This document shows positions 27,002-36,043 of a DNA stretch of 64,000 nt, one piece after another (within the stretch, counting starts at the first letter, position 1; each line of letters begins with the position of its first letter). The notes under the pieces were generated by a model. That model saw nothing but the letters and a program-made list of their open reading frames with translations, made no database searches and was not told the origin of the DNA. A program made the translations under genes and the position numbers. The DNA is from Lentimonas sp. CC4. GTDB taxonomy: Bacteria > Verrucomicrobiota > Verrucomicrobiia > Opitutales > Coraliomargaritaceae. Location: NCBI RefSeq assembly GCF_902728235.1, contig NZ_CACVBO010000001.1:3806001-3870000 (forward strand), read 5' to 3'.

Positions 27002-28183
27002 ATGCCTTGTCCTGAGCCAAAAAACGACACCGAGCTGCTAACAGCTCCGAAGAATAAGACTACGAAGCGTATTTTCATCGCAGCCACGCGGATGAACGAT
27101 GGTAAGACGACGACCAGCCTCGCGCTGTTTGCCGCCCTACGTAGCTTCACGCCCAAGGTCGGTTTCATCAAACCAGTGGGGCAGCGCTTCGTCGAAGTCG
27201 AAGGACATCAAATCGATGAAGATTCCGTGCTGCTCGATAAGATCTTCGACGTCAAGGTGCCGATCAAGGCGATGAGCCCGATTGCGATTCACTCGACCTT
27301 CACACGGGATTTCCTCGACGACCCTTGCAAGAATCATGCAACCATCGTCGATCAGATGTGCCGCGCCTTCGACCGTGCCGCCTTCGAGAAGGAGTATGTC
27401 ATCATCGAAGGCACCGGCCACGCAGGCGTAGGCTCAGTGTTTAATTTGTCCAACGCAGACGTGGCAAAGCGCCTCAAAGCAAAAGTGATCATCGTCGCCC
27501 GTGGAGGCATTGGCCGCCCCGTCGACGAAATCGCGTTGAATAAAGCCCTATTTGCACAAGCAGGCGTCGAGGTGATCGGGGCGATCATTAATAAGGTCGA
27601 GCCCGACAAGATTAAAATGATCGAGAAATACAGTGGTATCGCGCTAAAACGTATGGGCATCCCACTGCTTGGCTGCATCCCAGTTGAAAAGAAACTCACG
27701 GTGCCGAAGCTCAACCAAGTCGTCGAAGAGGTAAAAGGCCGCTGGCTCAATGGCCGTGAACACGGCGCCAGCGAACGAGTCGAGCGTGTCTTGATCGGTG
27801 CGATGGCCGCGAAGGGGCTCGTCGACCTACTCGAGCGAGGTTCACTCATCATCACCCCTGGCGACCGCGAAGACATCATACTCGGAGCGATCGCCGCAGA
27901 AGGCATCGCAGGCGAAAAAGTCGTCTCAGGCATCATTCTCACGCGCAATGTGCTACCACACCCGAAGCTCATGGAGATGATCGCCAAAACCAGCATCCCC
28001 GTCATCATTTGCCAAGACGATAGCTATGCAGTGGCCTCGAAGATCAATAAAATGACCGTCAAGACACAGCCCAGCGACAGCGATAAAATCCCAATCATCA
28101 AGAATCTCATCACCGAAAACATCGACCTCGATGTCATCCGCCACGCCTTCGACTCGGATAACAGCATCGCTGAAAATATCTAA
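27002..28183 (+). CDS. BioD-like P-loop and DRTGG-domain protein (detached N-terminal half of long Pta)
   Basis: A 393-residue protein. After a 20-residue leader it has a dethiobiotin-synthetase-like P-loop domain (about 22-250; ATRMNDGKTTTSLAL at about 27-41) and then a DRTGG domain (about 270-385; LIITPGDREDIILGA). This is the architecture of the N-terminal half of E. coli-type Pta, which is regulatory. It has no PTA_PTB domain; that domain is the upstream gene. So long Pta is split into two genes in reversed order here. A role as a regulatory partner of Pta is inferred from homology and adjacency. Confidence 0.88.
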   Translation: MPCPEPKNDTELLTAPKNKTTKRIFIAATRMNDGKTTTSLALFAALRSFTPKVGFIKPVGQRFVEVEGHQIDEDSVLLDKIFDVKVPIKAMSPIAIHSTFTRDFLDDPCKNHATIVDQMCRAFDRAAFEKEYVIIEGTGHAGVGSVFNLSNADVAKRLKAKVIIVARGGIGRPVDEIALNKALFAQAGVEVIGAIINKVEPDKIKMIEKYSGIALKRMGIPLLGCIPVEKKLTVPKLNQVVEEVKGRWLNGREHGASERVERVLIGAMAAKGLVDLLERGSLIITPGDREDIILGAIAAEGIAGEKVVSGIILTRNVLPHPKLMEMIAKTSIPVIICQDDSYAVASKINKMTVKTQPSDSDKIPIIKNLITENIDLDVIRHAFDSDNSIAENI

Positions 28184-28283
28184 TCGCGCTCATCAAAATT
28201 GCCCGCAGCACGGGCAAAACTTCTGGCGTCTGTGCTCGACGAGTGAACGCTGACCGATTAAACGTCTCGTTTCTCTCTTAAAC

Positions 28284-28523
28284 ATGCCAAAGCAAAACGA
28301 CAGTCTCACCTTCGAAGGCGCCCTCGAACGTCTCGAACACATCTTAGAATCCATGGAAAGTGGCGACACGCCATTGGCTGACCTCGTCGCAAAATTCGAA
28401 GAAGGATCCAATCTCTTGAAAGTCTGCCAAGTGAAGCTCAAAGAAGCAGAACTAAAGATTGAAAAGCTCAATATTACCACTGGCGAAGTCGAACCCTTTG
28501 AGGGCGACAACACCGAGGCCTAG
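28284..28523 (+). CDS. xseB: Exodeoxyribonuclease VII small subunit
   Basis: A 79-residue all-helical protein with the XseB signature: LTFEGALERLEHILESMESGD at about residues 7-27 and LVAKFEEGSNLLKVCQ at 33-48. The small subunit binds the large XseA subunit to form a single-strand-specific exonuclease. xseA is not in this window. The gene is 51 bases upstream of dxs; xseB-dxs adjacency is common in bacteria and supports the call. Confidence 0.93.
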   Translation: MPKQNDSLTFEGALERLEHILESMESGDTPLADLVAKFEEGSNLLKVCQVKLKEAELKIEKLNITTGEVEPFEGDNTEA

Positions 28524-28574
28524 TGCGCATACTACCTGCAAAACGCACGCTAACCGATCGAATTTGTTAAAAGC

Positions 28575-30461
28575 ATGGGCCTATTAGAGCGGATCAAATC
28601 CCCCGACGACGTTAAGCAACTATCTGAGGAGCAACTACCCGAACTCGCAGCCGAAATACGCGAGCGTATCATTAAAGCCACCTCGATAAACGGTGGCCAC
28701 GTCGGCCCCAATCTCGGTGTCGTCGAGCTAAGCATCGGCCTACACCGCGTCTTTAACACACCAAAAGATCGCTTCGTCTTCGACGTCGCCCATCAAGGCT
28801 ACGTCCACAAACTGCTGACTGGGCGCAATGGTAAAGACTTCGACAAAATCCGCCAATGCGGTGGACTCAGCGGATTCTTAAACCGCAGCGAAAGCGAGCA
28901 CGACGCGTTCGGCGCAGGCCACGCAGGCACCGCCCTGTCCGCCGCACTCGGCATGGCTACCGCACGCGACAAGCGCGGCTCGGACGAGCACGTCGTCGCG
29001 CTCTGCGGAGACGCCGCCTTCACCTGCGGGATCACCATGGAAGCGCTCAACAACGTCGCCACCTCGACCAAGCGCCTCATCATCATTCTCAACGATAACA
29101 AATGGTCGATCGCCAAGAATGTCGGCGCCCTACCACGCTATTTCAACGAGCTCATCACCAACCCGGTCTATAATCGGCTCAATGACGACTTCGAATCCCT
29201 CCTGCAGAAGCTCCCCGGCGGTGAATCCATCATCCAATTCGGCTCGAAATGGAAAAAGGAGACCAAGGACTTCCTCGTCCCCTCCTCGCTATTTGAGAAA
29301 TTCAACGTGCGCTACATCGGCCCCATCGACGGCCATGACCAAGCACAGGTCGAGCACTACCTAGAATTTGCCAAACAAGCCGAGCAGCCCGTGCTACTGC
29401 ATATCCTCACCACCAAAGGCAAGGGTTACGACGTGGCACTCCAAAATCCCGAACGCTTTCACGGAGCTAGCCCCTTTGACATCAAAACCGGTAAAGGCGC
29501 ACCCGCAACTGGCAACCCTGGCCCGAAATATCAGGACGTCATGGGCAACACCTTGGTCAAACTAGCCAAGCAGGACAAAAGCATCGTCGGCATCACCGCA
29601 GCCATGCCAGCCGGCACCGGACTCAATATTTTAGAAAAAGAGCTACCCGACCAATTTATTGACGTCGGCATCGCCGAAGAGCACGCCGTGCTCTCAGCCG
29701 CAGGCATGGCCACCTCAGGCTTCCACCCCGTCTGTGCGATTTACTCAACCTTCCTGCAACGCGCCTATGATCAACTGATCCACGACGTCGCCCTGCAACA
29801 CCTGCCCGTCATGTTCTGCATGGATCGTGCTGGGCTCTCGCCTAACGACGGAGCCACGCACCACGGACTATTCGACCTCACTTACCTGCGCAACATTCCA
29901 GGCGTAGTCGTCATGGCACCGTCCAACGAAGACGAACTCGCCGATATGATGGCCACGGGCATTGCCTATCAAGGCCCGTCCTTTGTGCGCTACCCACGCG
30001 GCGAAGGCCCAAACGAGCCGATCAAAGAAATGCCTATAGCCCTTCCCCTCGGCAAAGCCGAACGCCTACAAGCCGAAGGCGAAATCGAAATTTGGGCGAT
30101 TGGATCGATGGTCGCCGACGCAGAAGCACTCGCACAGCAGCTACATGTGCAAGGCATTCAAGCGGGCGTCATCAATGCACGCTTCGTTAAACCACTTGAT
30201 ACCGAACTATTGCTAGAGTCCGCGCAAAGCGCCAAGCTCATCGTCACGATGGAAGACAACATCATCAGTGGCGGCTTCGGCACAGCGATCATGGAAGCCC
30301 TGCAAGAGGCCAACAGCCTACGCCCCGTCGTGCGCATTGGTTGGCCCGATCAATTCGTCGAGCACGGCAACTCCGTCGCAGCCCTCCGCGCCAGCGTCGG
30401 CATCGACCCCGAGTCGATCCTAGAAAAAGTGCTCACGCGCTACAGAGCCTTGGAAAGCTAA
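28575..30461 (+). CDS. dxs: 1-deoxy-D-xylulose-5-phosphate synthase
   Basis: A 628-residue thiamine-diphosphate enzyme, full length. The TPP/Mg site appears as CGDAAFTCGITMEALNN followed by ILNDNKWSI, and the catalytic Glu lies in GIAEEHAVLSAAGMA. The C-terminal transketolase-type domain is complete. It condenses pyruvate and glyceraldehyde 3-phosphate, the first step of the MEP isoprenoid pathway. The spacer SINGGHVGPNLGVVELSIGLH near residue 38 is the usual Dxs signature. Likely transcribed with xseB. No Shine-Dalgarno sequence is seen. Confidence 0.97.
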   Translation: MGLLERIKSPDDVKQLSEEQLPELAAEIRERIIKATSINGGHVGPNLGVVELSIGLHRVFNTPKDRFVFDVAHQGYVHKLLTGRNGKDFDKIRQCGGLSGFLNRSESEHDAFGAGHAGTALSAALGMATARDKRGSDEHVVALCGDAAFTCGITMEALNNVATSTKRLIIILNDNKWSIAKNVGALPRYFNELITNPVYNRLNDDFESLLQKLPGGESIIQFGSKWKKETKDFLVPSSLFEKFNVRYIGPIDGHDQAQVEHYLEFAKQAEQPVLLHILTTKGKGYDVALQNPERFHGASPFDIKTGKGAPATGNPGPKYQDVMGNTLVKLAKQDKSIVGITAAMPAGTGLNILEKELPDQFIDVGIAEEHAVLSAAGMATSGFHPVCAIYSTFLQRAYDQLIHDVALQHLPVMFCMDRAGLSPNDGATHHGLFDLTYLRNIPGVVVMAPSNEDELADMMATGIAYQGPSFVRYPRGEGPNEPIKEMPIALPLGKAERLQAEGEIEIWAIGSMVADAEALAQQLHVQGIQAGVINARFVKPLDTELLLESAQSAKLIVTMEDNIISGGFGTAIMEALQEANSLRPVVRIGWPDQFVEHGNSVAALRASVGIDPESILEKVLTRYRALES

Positions 30462-30570
30462 CAGGCCACAGAGCTCTAGAATTCATCAGACTCTACCGGG
30501 CTCATACACCGAAGAGTCGCATCGTCCAGGCATAGCCACCGACACTGGCCGGGAACAAACGACCGTATAC

Positions 30571-30613
30571 AAAAAAACCGCCAACACTGACAAACAGTGA
30601 ACTGACGGTTTCT
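30571..30613 (-). terminator. Probable terminator after tRNA-Ser
   Basis: On the minus strand AAACCGTC pairs with GGCGGTTT (one G-U pair), and CACTG/CAGTG extends the stem with a few mismatches; seven T follow. It lies 9 bases past the tRNA-Ser 3' end. Confidence 0.65.
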
Positions 30614-30620
30614 TATTTTC

Positions 30621-30711
<91 letters not shown>

Positions 30712-30867
30712 CCAAGAAGGCGTTGAAAAAACTCTATCACAAAAATAGGTCAATAGAAATCGAAGGGCATTTACCTAAAAATGCAAAAAAACGATTATTG
30801 ACGACGATATGGTGCAATCCTAGCTTTCCCAACGAGTTTAAAACTCATCCTTTCTATTTAATTCACA

Positions 30868-31422
30868 ATGAAACATAAATTTGCCTGCATCCTCCTTTCT
30901 CTCGTCACTGTTGGCCTGTCCGCAGCAACCAGCACCAATACTGCTCCGGAGAAAACACCCGAATCACCATTCAACACAGTCGGCATTCGTGTTGGATTCG
31001 ATGACGATGCAAAAGTCAGCCTAACTAGCTACGAACTCTACGAAACATCCGACCCACAATGGAGCTGGGATCTCGGCGAAGATATGAGCACTGGCATCGG
31101 CTACGAAGCAGCCGTTGGTGCGCTTGCCGGCGAAGGCGAAGTCTCGGCCTATATTCATTTCGGATTCACACTCGAATTCGCACACGACGCGCTCCCAGTG
31201 ACTCTTGTCCTAGCCACAGGCCCATCACTCTACTCCGAAGATACTTTTGATAATTTCGACCTTGGTGGAAATATTCAGTTCACCAGCAGCGCAGGTCTTA
31301 ACTGGCAAGTATGCGATGGATGGGCAGTCGAATACCGCTACCAACACACATCGAATGCTGGACTCAAGAGCCACAACCCTGGCTTAGAAATGCACGCATT
31401 CGCATTGTCACATAACTTCTAA
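30868..31422 (+). CDS. pagL: Lipid A 3-O-deacylase, PagL family
   Basis: A 184-residue exported protein: signal peptide (cut after about SAAT, residue 21), then alternating beta strands and a C-terminal Phe, as in a small outer-membrane barrel. Near the end, YQHTSNAGLKSHNPGLE gives His160, Ser162 and Glu174. The spacing (H-x-S, then Glu at +14) is the same as the catalytic His126-Ser128-Glu140 of Pseudomonas PagL. PagL removes the 3-O-linked acyl chain from lipid A. The next gene is waaA, also in lipid A/core synthesis. The N-terminal two thirds are divergent, so the name rests on the motif and barrel-like pattern. A strong terminator follows. Confidence 0.8.
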   Translation: MKHKFACILLSLVTVGLSAATSTNTAPEKTPESPFNTVGIRVGFDDDAKVSLTSYELYETSDPQWSWDLGEDMSTGIGYEAAVGALAGEGEVSAYIHFGFTLEFAHDALPVTLVLATGPSLYSEDTFDNFDLGGNIQFTSSAGLNWQVCDGWAVEYRYQHTSNAGLKSHNPGLEMHAFALSHNF

Positions 31423-31457
31423 AGAACGCAGAGACACCTGCAGTCAATTTATGATAC

Positions 31458-31495
31458 TAGGCCAGAAGCAATCTGCTTCTGGCCTATTTTTTTTT
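31458..31495 (+). terminator. Rho-independent terminator after pagL
   Basis: TAGGCCAGAAGCA and TGCTTCTGGCCTA form a perfect 13-base stem around a 3-base loop, followed by nine or more T. Confidence 0.95.
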
Positions 31496-31557
31496 ATCCC
31501 CCCAACCACTCGTTTATACTTTAAAACCGGAAGAATAAGCACTGGTATCTCTGAAAG

Positions 31558-32862
31558 ATGATTTGGTTATATAGATTGTTGTATCTTCCGGCACTCCTCA
31601 TTGCGCTCCCCTACTATGGATTCCGCATGTGGCGCCGTGGCGGCTACGCAAAAGACTTCCAACATCGACTCGGCCGCTTCCGCAGGCTGGATCCGCCAGC
31701 GGCTGGCAAAAAGCGCATCTGGCTACAAGCGGTAAGCGTCGGCGAGATACTTGCAATTGGCCCACTCATCCAAGCGCTCCAGGCCGATAACACGATCGAG
31801 ATCGTGCTAACCACCACCACCAGCACTGGCTATGCAGAAGCGCGAAAACGCTACAAAGGCCAGGTTTGCAGCATTGGCGTCTTCCCACTCGATTTCTGGC
31901 TATTCTCGCGCTTAGCATGGAAGCGGATTCAACCTGACGCGATCATTCTAACCGAAAGTGAACTGTGGCCAGAGCACTTGCACCGTGCTCGCAAAAATGA
32001 AGTCCCTACCTTTTTGGTCAATGCGCGCATTTCAGACACAAGCTTCAAGCGTTATCAAAAGGTGCCAAGACTGGCGAAACGTCTTCTACAAAAGTTAGAC
32101 TATGTCTTTGCAGCCAGCGATCTTGATAAAACACGCCTGCTGACTCTAGGAACCAAGCAAGCAACGACCGCCTCCACTGGTAGCATAAAATTTGACGTAT
32201 CGATCGGCGAACGACTCAACGAAGCTGCACACACCGCGCTCCTAAAGGAACTAGGATTTGATACACCAACAAACCAACCGAAGCCTTTCATACTACTAGG
32301 CTCTTCCACTTGGCCAGGTGAAGAAGCCGCACTCCTACGCATTCAAGAAAAAATCATCGCAACCGGCGTGGACTGCCGTCTGCTCCTAGTGCCTCGCCAT
32401 GCCGAACGAGGGGCAGAACTAGTGCGCCTCCTTAAAGAGCAACCACTCAACTGGCATCAACGCTCACAAGGCCAAACGACTACAGAGCCAACCCGTATCC
32501 AGCTAGCTGATACAACTGGCGAGCTCACTCGCCTCTCTCAAGTAGCGGATCTCGCCTTTATCGGCAAAAGCCTCACCCCCAACATGGGCGGGCAAACACC
32601 CATCGAAGCCGCAGGGCTGGGAATCCCAATCTTAATGGGGCCGAACATGACGAACTTTAAAGACGTATCAAAGTCATTAGTCCGAAGCGGCGCAGCTCAC
32701 GTAGCAGCAGATGAAAGCAGCCTCGAAAAAGGAATTGCCAACTTGGTCAAAGACGAAGACACACGGCAATCGATGTCCCAAGCTGGCAAAGATTGGCACG
32801 CAAAGAATAAAGGCAGCAGTGAACGAATCGCCAACAGGATCCTAAAAGCGCTGCACAATTAG
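31558..32862 (+). CDS. waaA: 3-deoxy-D-manno-octulosonic acid (Kdo) transferase
   Basis: A 434-residue GT30 enzyme. An N-terminal hydrophobic anchor (residues 1-24) is followed by RLGRFRRLDPPAAGKKRIWLQAVSVGE, the family start with the conserved Glu base in SVGEI. Further on are TTTTSTGYAEAR, TESELWPE and FIGKSLTPNMGGQTPIEAAGLG, all typical of WaaA/KdtA. It adds Kdo from CMP-Kdo to lipid IVA on the inner face of the inner membrane. The preceding pagL ends in a terminator, so waaA has its own promoter. Confidence 0.95.
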   Translation: MIWLYRLLYLPALLIALPYYGFRMWRRGGYAKDFQHRLGRFRRLDPPAAGKKRIWLQAVSVGEILAIGPLIQALQADNTIEIVLTTTTSTGYAEARKRYKGQVCSIGVFPLDFWLFSRLAWKRIQPDAIILTESELWPEHLHRARKNEVPTFLVNARISDTSFKRYQKVPRLAKRLLQKLDYVFAASDLDKTRLLTLGTKQATTASTGSIKFDVSIGERLNEAAHTALLKELGFDTPTNQPKPFILLGSSTWPGEEAALLRIQEKIIATGVDCRLLLVPRHAERGAELVRLLKEQPLNWHQRSQGQTTTEPTRIQLADTTGELTRLSQVADLAFIGKSLTPNMGGQTPIEAAGLGIPILMGPNMTNFKDVSKSLVRSGAAHVAADESSLEKGIANLVKDEDTRQSMSQAGKDWHAKNKGSSERIANRILKALHN

Positions 32863-32904
32863 GCCGAAGCTTCTGCAGTTCGCAGCATCGAGTAAAGAAG
32901 CTGG

Positions 32905-34659
32905 TTAACTGCTAGCCTCAGCAGCAGCCTCGTCATCTCCCTCGTATTCTTCCATATCTGGTGGCACAGCCCCCAGCGCCTCTTCCATGGTAGTCAGCCC
33001 TTCTCGAACCTTAAGCATACAGTCCTGGTGCAGAGTCTTCATACCATTACGCATCGCGATACGCTTCAACGCGACGGCCTCCTCTTCGGCATTGATCGCC
33101 GCAACCAACTCTTCGCTGGTTGGCATCAATTCGTGAATACCCACGCGCCCCTTATAGCTATTGCCACCACAACTTGGGCAACCATCTTCACTAGCACGTG
33201 GAACCTTCCCCGACCAGCCAAGCGCACGCTGCATAATCGCAGCTTCATTCCCCTCTTGTAGGTGCGTCTGCTTACAAGTTTTACAGACACGGCGCATCAA
33301 GCGCTGCGCACAGACACATACCAAAGACGCCGAGATCATGAATGGCTCAATGCCCATCTCAGTGAGTCGTGAAATGGTCGTCGGTGCGTCATTCGTGTGC
33401 AATGTGCTGAATAGCATGTGACCAGTCAGCGCAGCTTCAACCGCAATACCAGCAGTTTCTTTATCACGAATTTCGCCAACAAGAATCACATCCGGATCCT
33501 GACGAAGGAAGGCACGTAGCGCAGTGGCAAAGGTCAGACCGATCTTACGCTGCATCTGCATCTGCAACAGACCAGGTAACGTATACTCGATCGGATCCTC
33601 CGCCGTGCGGATACAGACATCGACCTTATTGATTTCATTCAATGCCGAATATAGCGTCATTGACTTACCCGAACCTGTAGGACCGCAGTGCAGCACCATA
33701 CCATATGGACGCGTGATGAGCTCACGATATTTGCCTAAATTCTCCTCCGAAAAGCCCAATGCGGGCAAAGGCAAGGTGCTCTTCTGCTTATCCAAAATAC
33801 GCATCACGATACCCTCACCATGATTCAATGGGGCTGTCGCCACACGTAAATCGACATCAATACCCTTTTTATTGAACTGCTTAAACTGGATACGTCCATC
33901 CTGTGGCAAGCGCTTCTCTGCAATATCGAGCTCAGACATCACCTTCAAGCGTGCCAACAATGCACCTGAGGCAGCAGGCGGCATCGAAAGCTGGTTTTTC
34001 AACACACCATCAATACGCACACGCACACGTGTTTCAGTCTCAAAAGGTTCGATATGAATATCACTCGCACCTGCAAAGTAGGCTTCTTCGATAATACGAT
34101 TGCCCAGCTTAATAATCGGCGCGGACTCTTCATCCGAGAAATCATCTTCCGATTCCTCATCACTCTCGAAATCCATGCCGAGCGCTTCAACCACATCACC
34201 AAAACCAACAGCTTGGCGCTCTCCTTCATCCCCCTGCAGCGCATCATTAATCGCACTCTCCAACCCAAGTAGCACTGAGACTGGCATACCTGACATCGTT
34301 TTGACTTTATTTATAACCTCTAAGTCAAAAGGGTTACTCACTGCTACGATGACATAATCACCAGCAACACCCAATGGTAATACGGAGTTATTGCGGCAGA
34401 AGTCCTGCTCCAATTTAGAAAAAGTCGAATCAGTAACCAAGCATCGCTTCACATTGATCGGCGGTAGATCAAACGCTTCAGCCTTAGCAACTAAGACCTG
34501 AAATGGAGAGATCTTATACTCTTCAAAGAGCAAGTTCTCTAACGCGACACCTGATAAATCCTCTTCGGTGGCGATTATCTTCTGACATTGAGTATCCGTT
34601 AAGCGCCCCATCTGGAGCAAATTTTTAACGATCGAAGCTTGGATGCGGGCTAGTGCCAT
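32905..34659 (-). CDS. GspE/PilB-type secretion or pilus assembly ATPase
   Basis: A 584-residue ATPase. Residues 1-150 form a GspE-N/MshEN-like domain ([20 protein letters not shown] onward). Walker A GPTGSGKS lies at about residue 325, the Asp box and Walker [13 protein letters not shown] at about 385, and His box [14 protein letters not shown] after it. A four-Cys zinc motif (CKTC ... CPSC) is at about 450-500. The C-terminus is acidic ([15 protein letters not shown]). Such ATPases drive type IV pilus or type II secretion assembly. No gspD/F/G or pil genes are nearby; instead the three upstream genes encode two degenerate NtrC-like receivers and a lone MshEN-like domain. Confidence 0.93.
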   Translation of the reverse strand: MALARIQASIVKNLLQMGRLTDTQCQKIIATEEDLSGVALENLLFEEYKISPFQVLVAKAEAFDLPPINVKRCLVTDSTFSKLEQDFCRNNSVLPLGVAGDYVIVAVSNPFDLEVINKVKTMSGMPVSVLLGLESAINDALQGDEGERQAVGFGDVVEALGMDFESDEESEDDFSDEESAPIIKLGNRIIEEAYFAGASDIHIEPFETETRVRVRIDGVLKNQLSMPPAASGALLARLKVMSELDIAEKRLPQDGRIQFKQFNKKGIDVDLRVATAPLNHGEGIVMRILDKQKSTLPLPALGFSEENLGKYRELITRPYGMVLHCGPTGSGKSMTLYSALNEINKVDVCIRTAEDPIEYTLPGLLQMQMQRKIGLTFATALRAFLRQDPDVILVGEIRDKETAGIAVEAALTGHMLFSTLHTNDAPTTISRLTEMGIEPFMISASLVCVCAQRLMRRVCKTCKQTHLQEGNEAAIMQRALGWSGKVPRASEDGCPSCGGNSYKGRVGIHELMPTSEELVAAINAEEEAVALKRIAMRNGMKTLHQDCMLKVREGLTTMEEALGAVPPDMEEYEGDDEAAAEASS

Positions 34660-34701
34660 AAGTCAACAGGGGTTAGAGTCAGTCAATAAAACTCAAAAAT
34701 A

Positions 34702-36006
34702 TCAAAGATTCGCCAATTTAGGGTTTACCAAAGGCAGTTTGCATAGATCGCCTTCACTCAGGGGGTTTCTGCCCAACTCCAAGCGACGAGCTAATGCCTC
34801 AACAGACTCACCCGATGCTAACAGTGCATGAAATTGGGCCGCTTGCATCTGTTGAACTAATTGCCCAATTCGCCCCTCTGGCGCAGGGACAACGACTTTC
34901 CCCAAGGCATGTTTTAACATATCCAGTGTGATCGGCCCATCTTCGGCCTGCGCCACCGCCCGAGAAATAACATCCTGCACCTGCTGATAATTACCAGGCC
35001 ATTCGAATGCCAACAAAGCATATACCGCCTCAGCGCTAAACTCAGCAGGTTTCGACCTTGCCGACCGATCCGCAACCAAACGAGCAACGCGACGAGCATA
35101 TTGCGCAACATCCGTCGGGCGCAGTCGCAACTCTGGCAGAACACAGCCGGCAGCCCCGGTCTTTCCGATAAACGTGGCACCTGACATATCGCTCTCCAGC
35201 AAGTAAATAAACCGCGTGTTATTTGCAGCGTTCACTTCCTGTAAAAGGTCAGCATGATGTTTCGCTTCGGTGATTTGATCCGGCGAAGAAAGACGAATTG
35301 AAATGACATCACTCATCTCATCACGGTTAAGCAACTCTTTGACCTTCTCCTCGCCTCCAGCCCTAAAGGCTTCAAAGTCAAGTAACTGTATCGGCTTATC
35401 AAGATTCCCACGCCAAGCAGACAGATCCTTCACCGCGAGCGCCGCATCCCCACCAATAGGCTCTAAAAGAAACAGATGCGATTCTGACTGAGCAGCCTGC
35501 CAGACCTCTTGCATGAAACGTTTCGACACAGCACACCCGACGCTAAAGAAGCGAGGTTCCTCAGGGTAAGTGTCACATTCTGCCTCCTCAACTGAACCAT
35601 CACGAGCAGACTCGATGGAAAGTGTATCTTTCTCCTGCTCGGTCATCGCGTCAGCAAACTTTGCGACATGCGATAGAAATGCCGTTGTATCCAAAGGTTT
35701 CTCCATCACCAAGGTGACACTCATATTCGCAACTTTAACGAGTTCTGGTGTGTTCATTAGCCCTGAGACCAAAATAAAAGGAAGATTCGGATAGAGCTCA
35801 CGCGCTTTCTTCAGAAAATCAGCACCATCCATCACTGGCATCTTATAGTCCGAGATCACCAAATCATACGGAATCTCGTCTAGCTGACTGATCGCTCGCT
35901 CAGGCCGGGTTGCCATATCTACCTGATAATTATGCCCACGGAGTAGATCCTGAAGCATTTCAGCATAGTTTTCTTCGTCATCTAAAACCAATATTCTTCC
36001 AGCCAT
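34702..36006 (-). CDS. Receiver protein with inactive NtrC-type AAA+ domain (1)
   Basis: A 434-residue protein. The receiver (1-120) is intact: Asp9/Asp10 pair, phospho-acceptor Asp53 (LVISDYKMP) and Lys in VMEKPLD. The rest still shows its NtrC origin: VLPELRLRPTDVAQYARRV matches the conserved LPPLRxRxxDI segment, and FSAEAVYALLAFEWPGNYQQVQDVI matches the end of sigma54-activator AAA+ domains. Yet the Walker A position reads EPIGGDAA without the GxGTGKE lysine, and no GAFTGA loop exists. ATP use and sigma54 activation are therefore very unlikely. The C-terminus has a weak ALARRLELGR helix-turn-helix-like segment. It sits 42 bases upstream of the GspE/PilB gene. Confidence 0.85.
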   Translation of the reverse strand: MAGRILVLDDEENYAEMLQDLLRGHNYQVDMATRPERAISQLDEIPYDLVISDYKMPVMDGADFLKKARELYPNLPFILVSGLMNTPELVKVANMSVTLVMEKPLDTTAFLSHVAKFADAMTEQEKDTLSIESARDGSVEEAECDTYPEEPRFFSVGCAVSKRFMQEVWQAAQSESHLFLLEPIGGDAALAVKDLSAWRGNLDKPIQLLDFEAFRAGGEEKVKELLNRDEMSDVISIRLSSPDQITEAKHHADLLQEVNAANNTRFIYLLESDMSGATFIGKTGAAGCVLPELRLRPTDVAQYARRVARLVADRSARSKPAEFSAEAVYALLAFEWPGNYQQVQDVISRAVAQAEDGPITLDMLKHALGKVVVPAPEGRIGQLVQQMQAAQFHALLASGESVEALARRLELGRNPLSEGDLCKLPLVNPKLANL

Positions 36007-36043
36007 AGTCTAAATTATTCGTTAAGGATATAGATCCCCCAAT

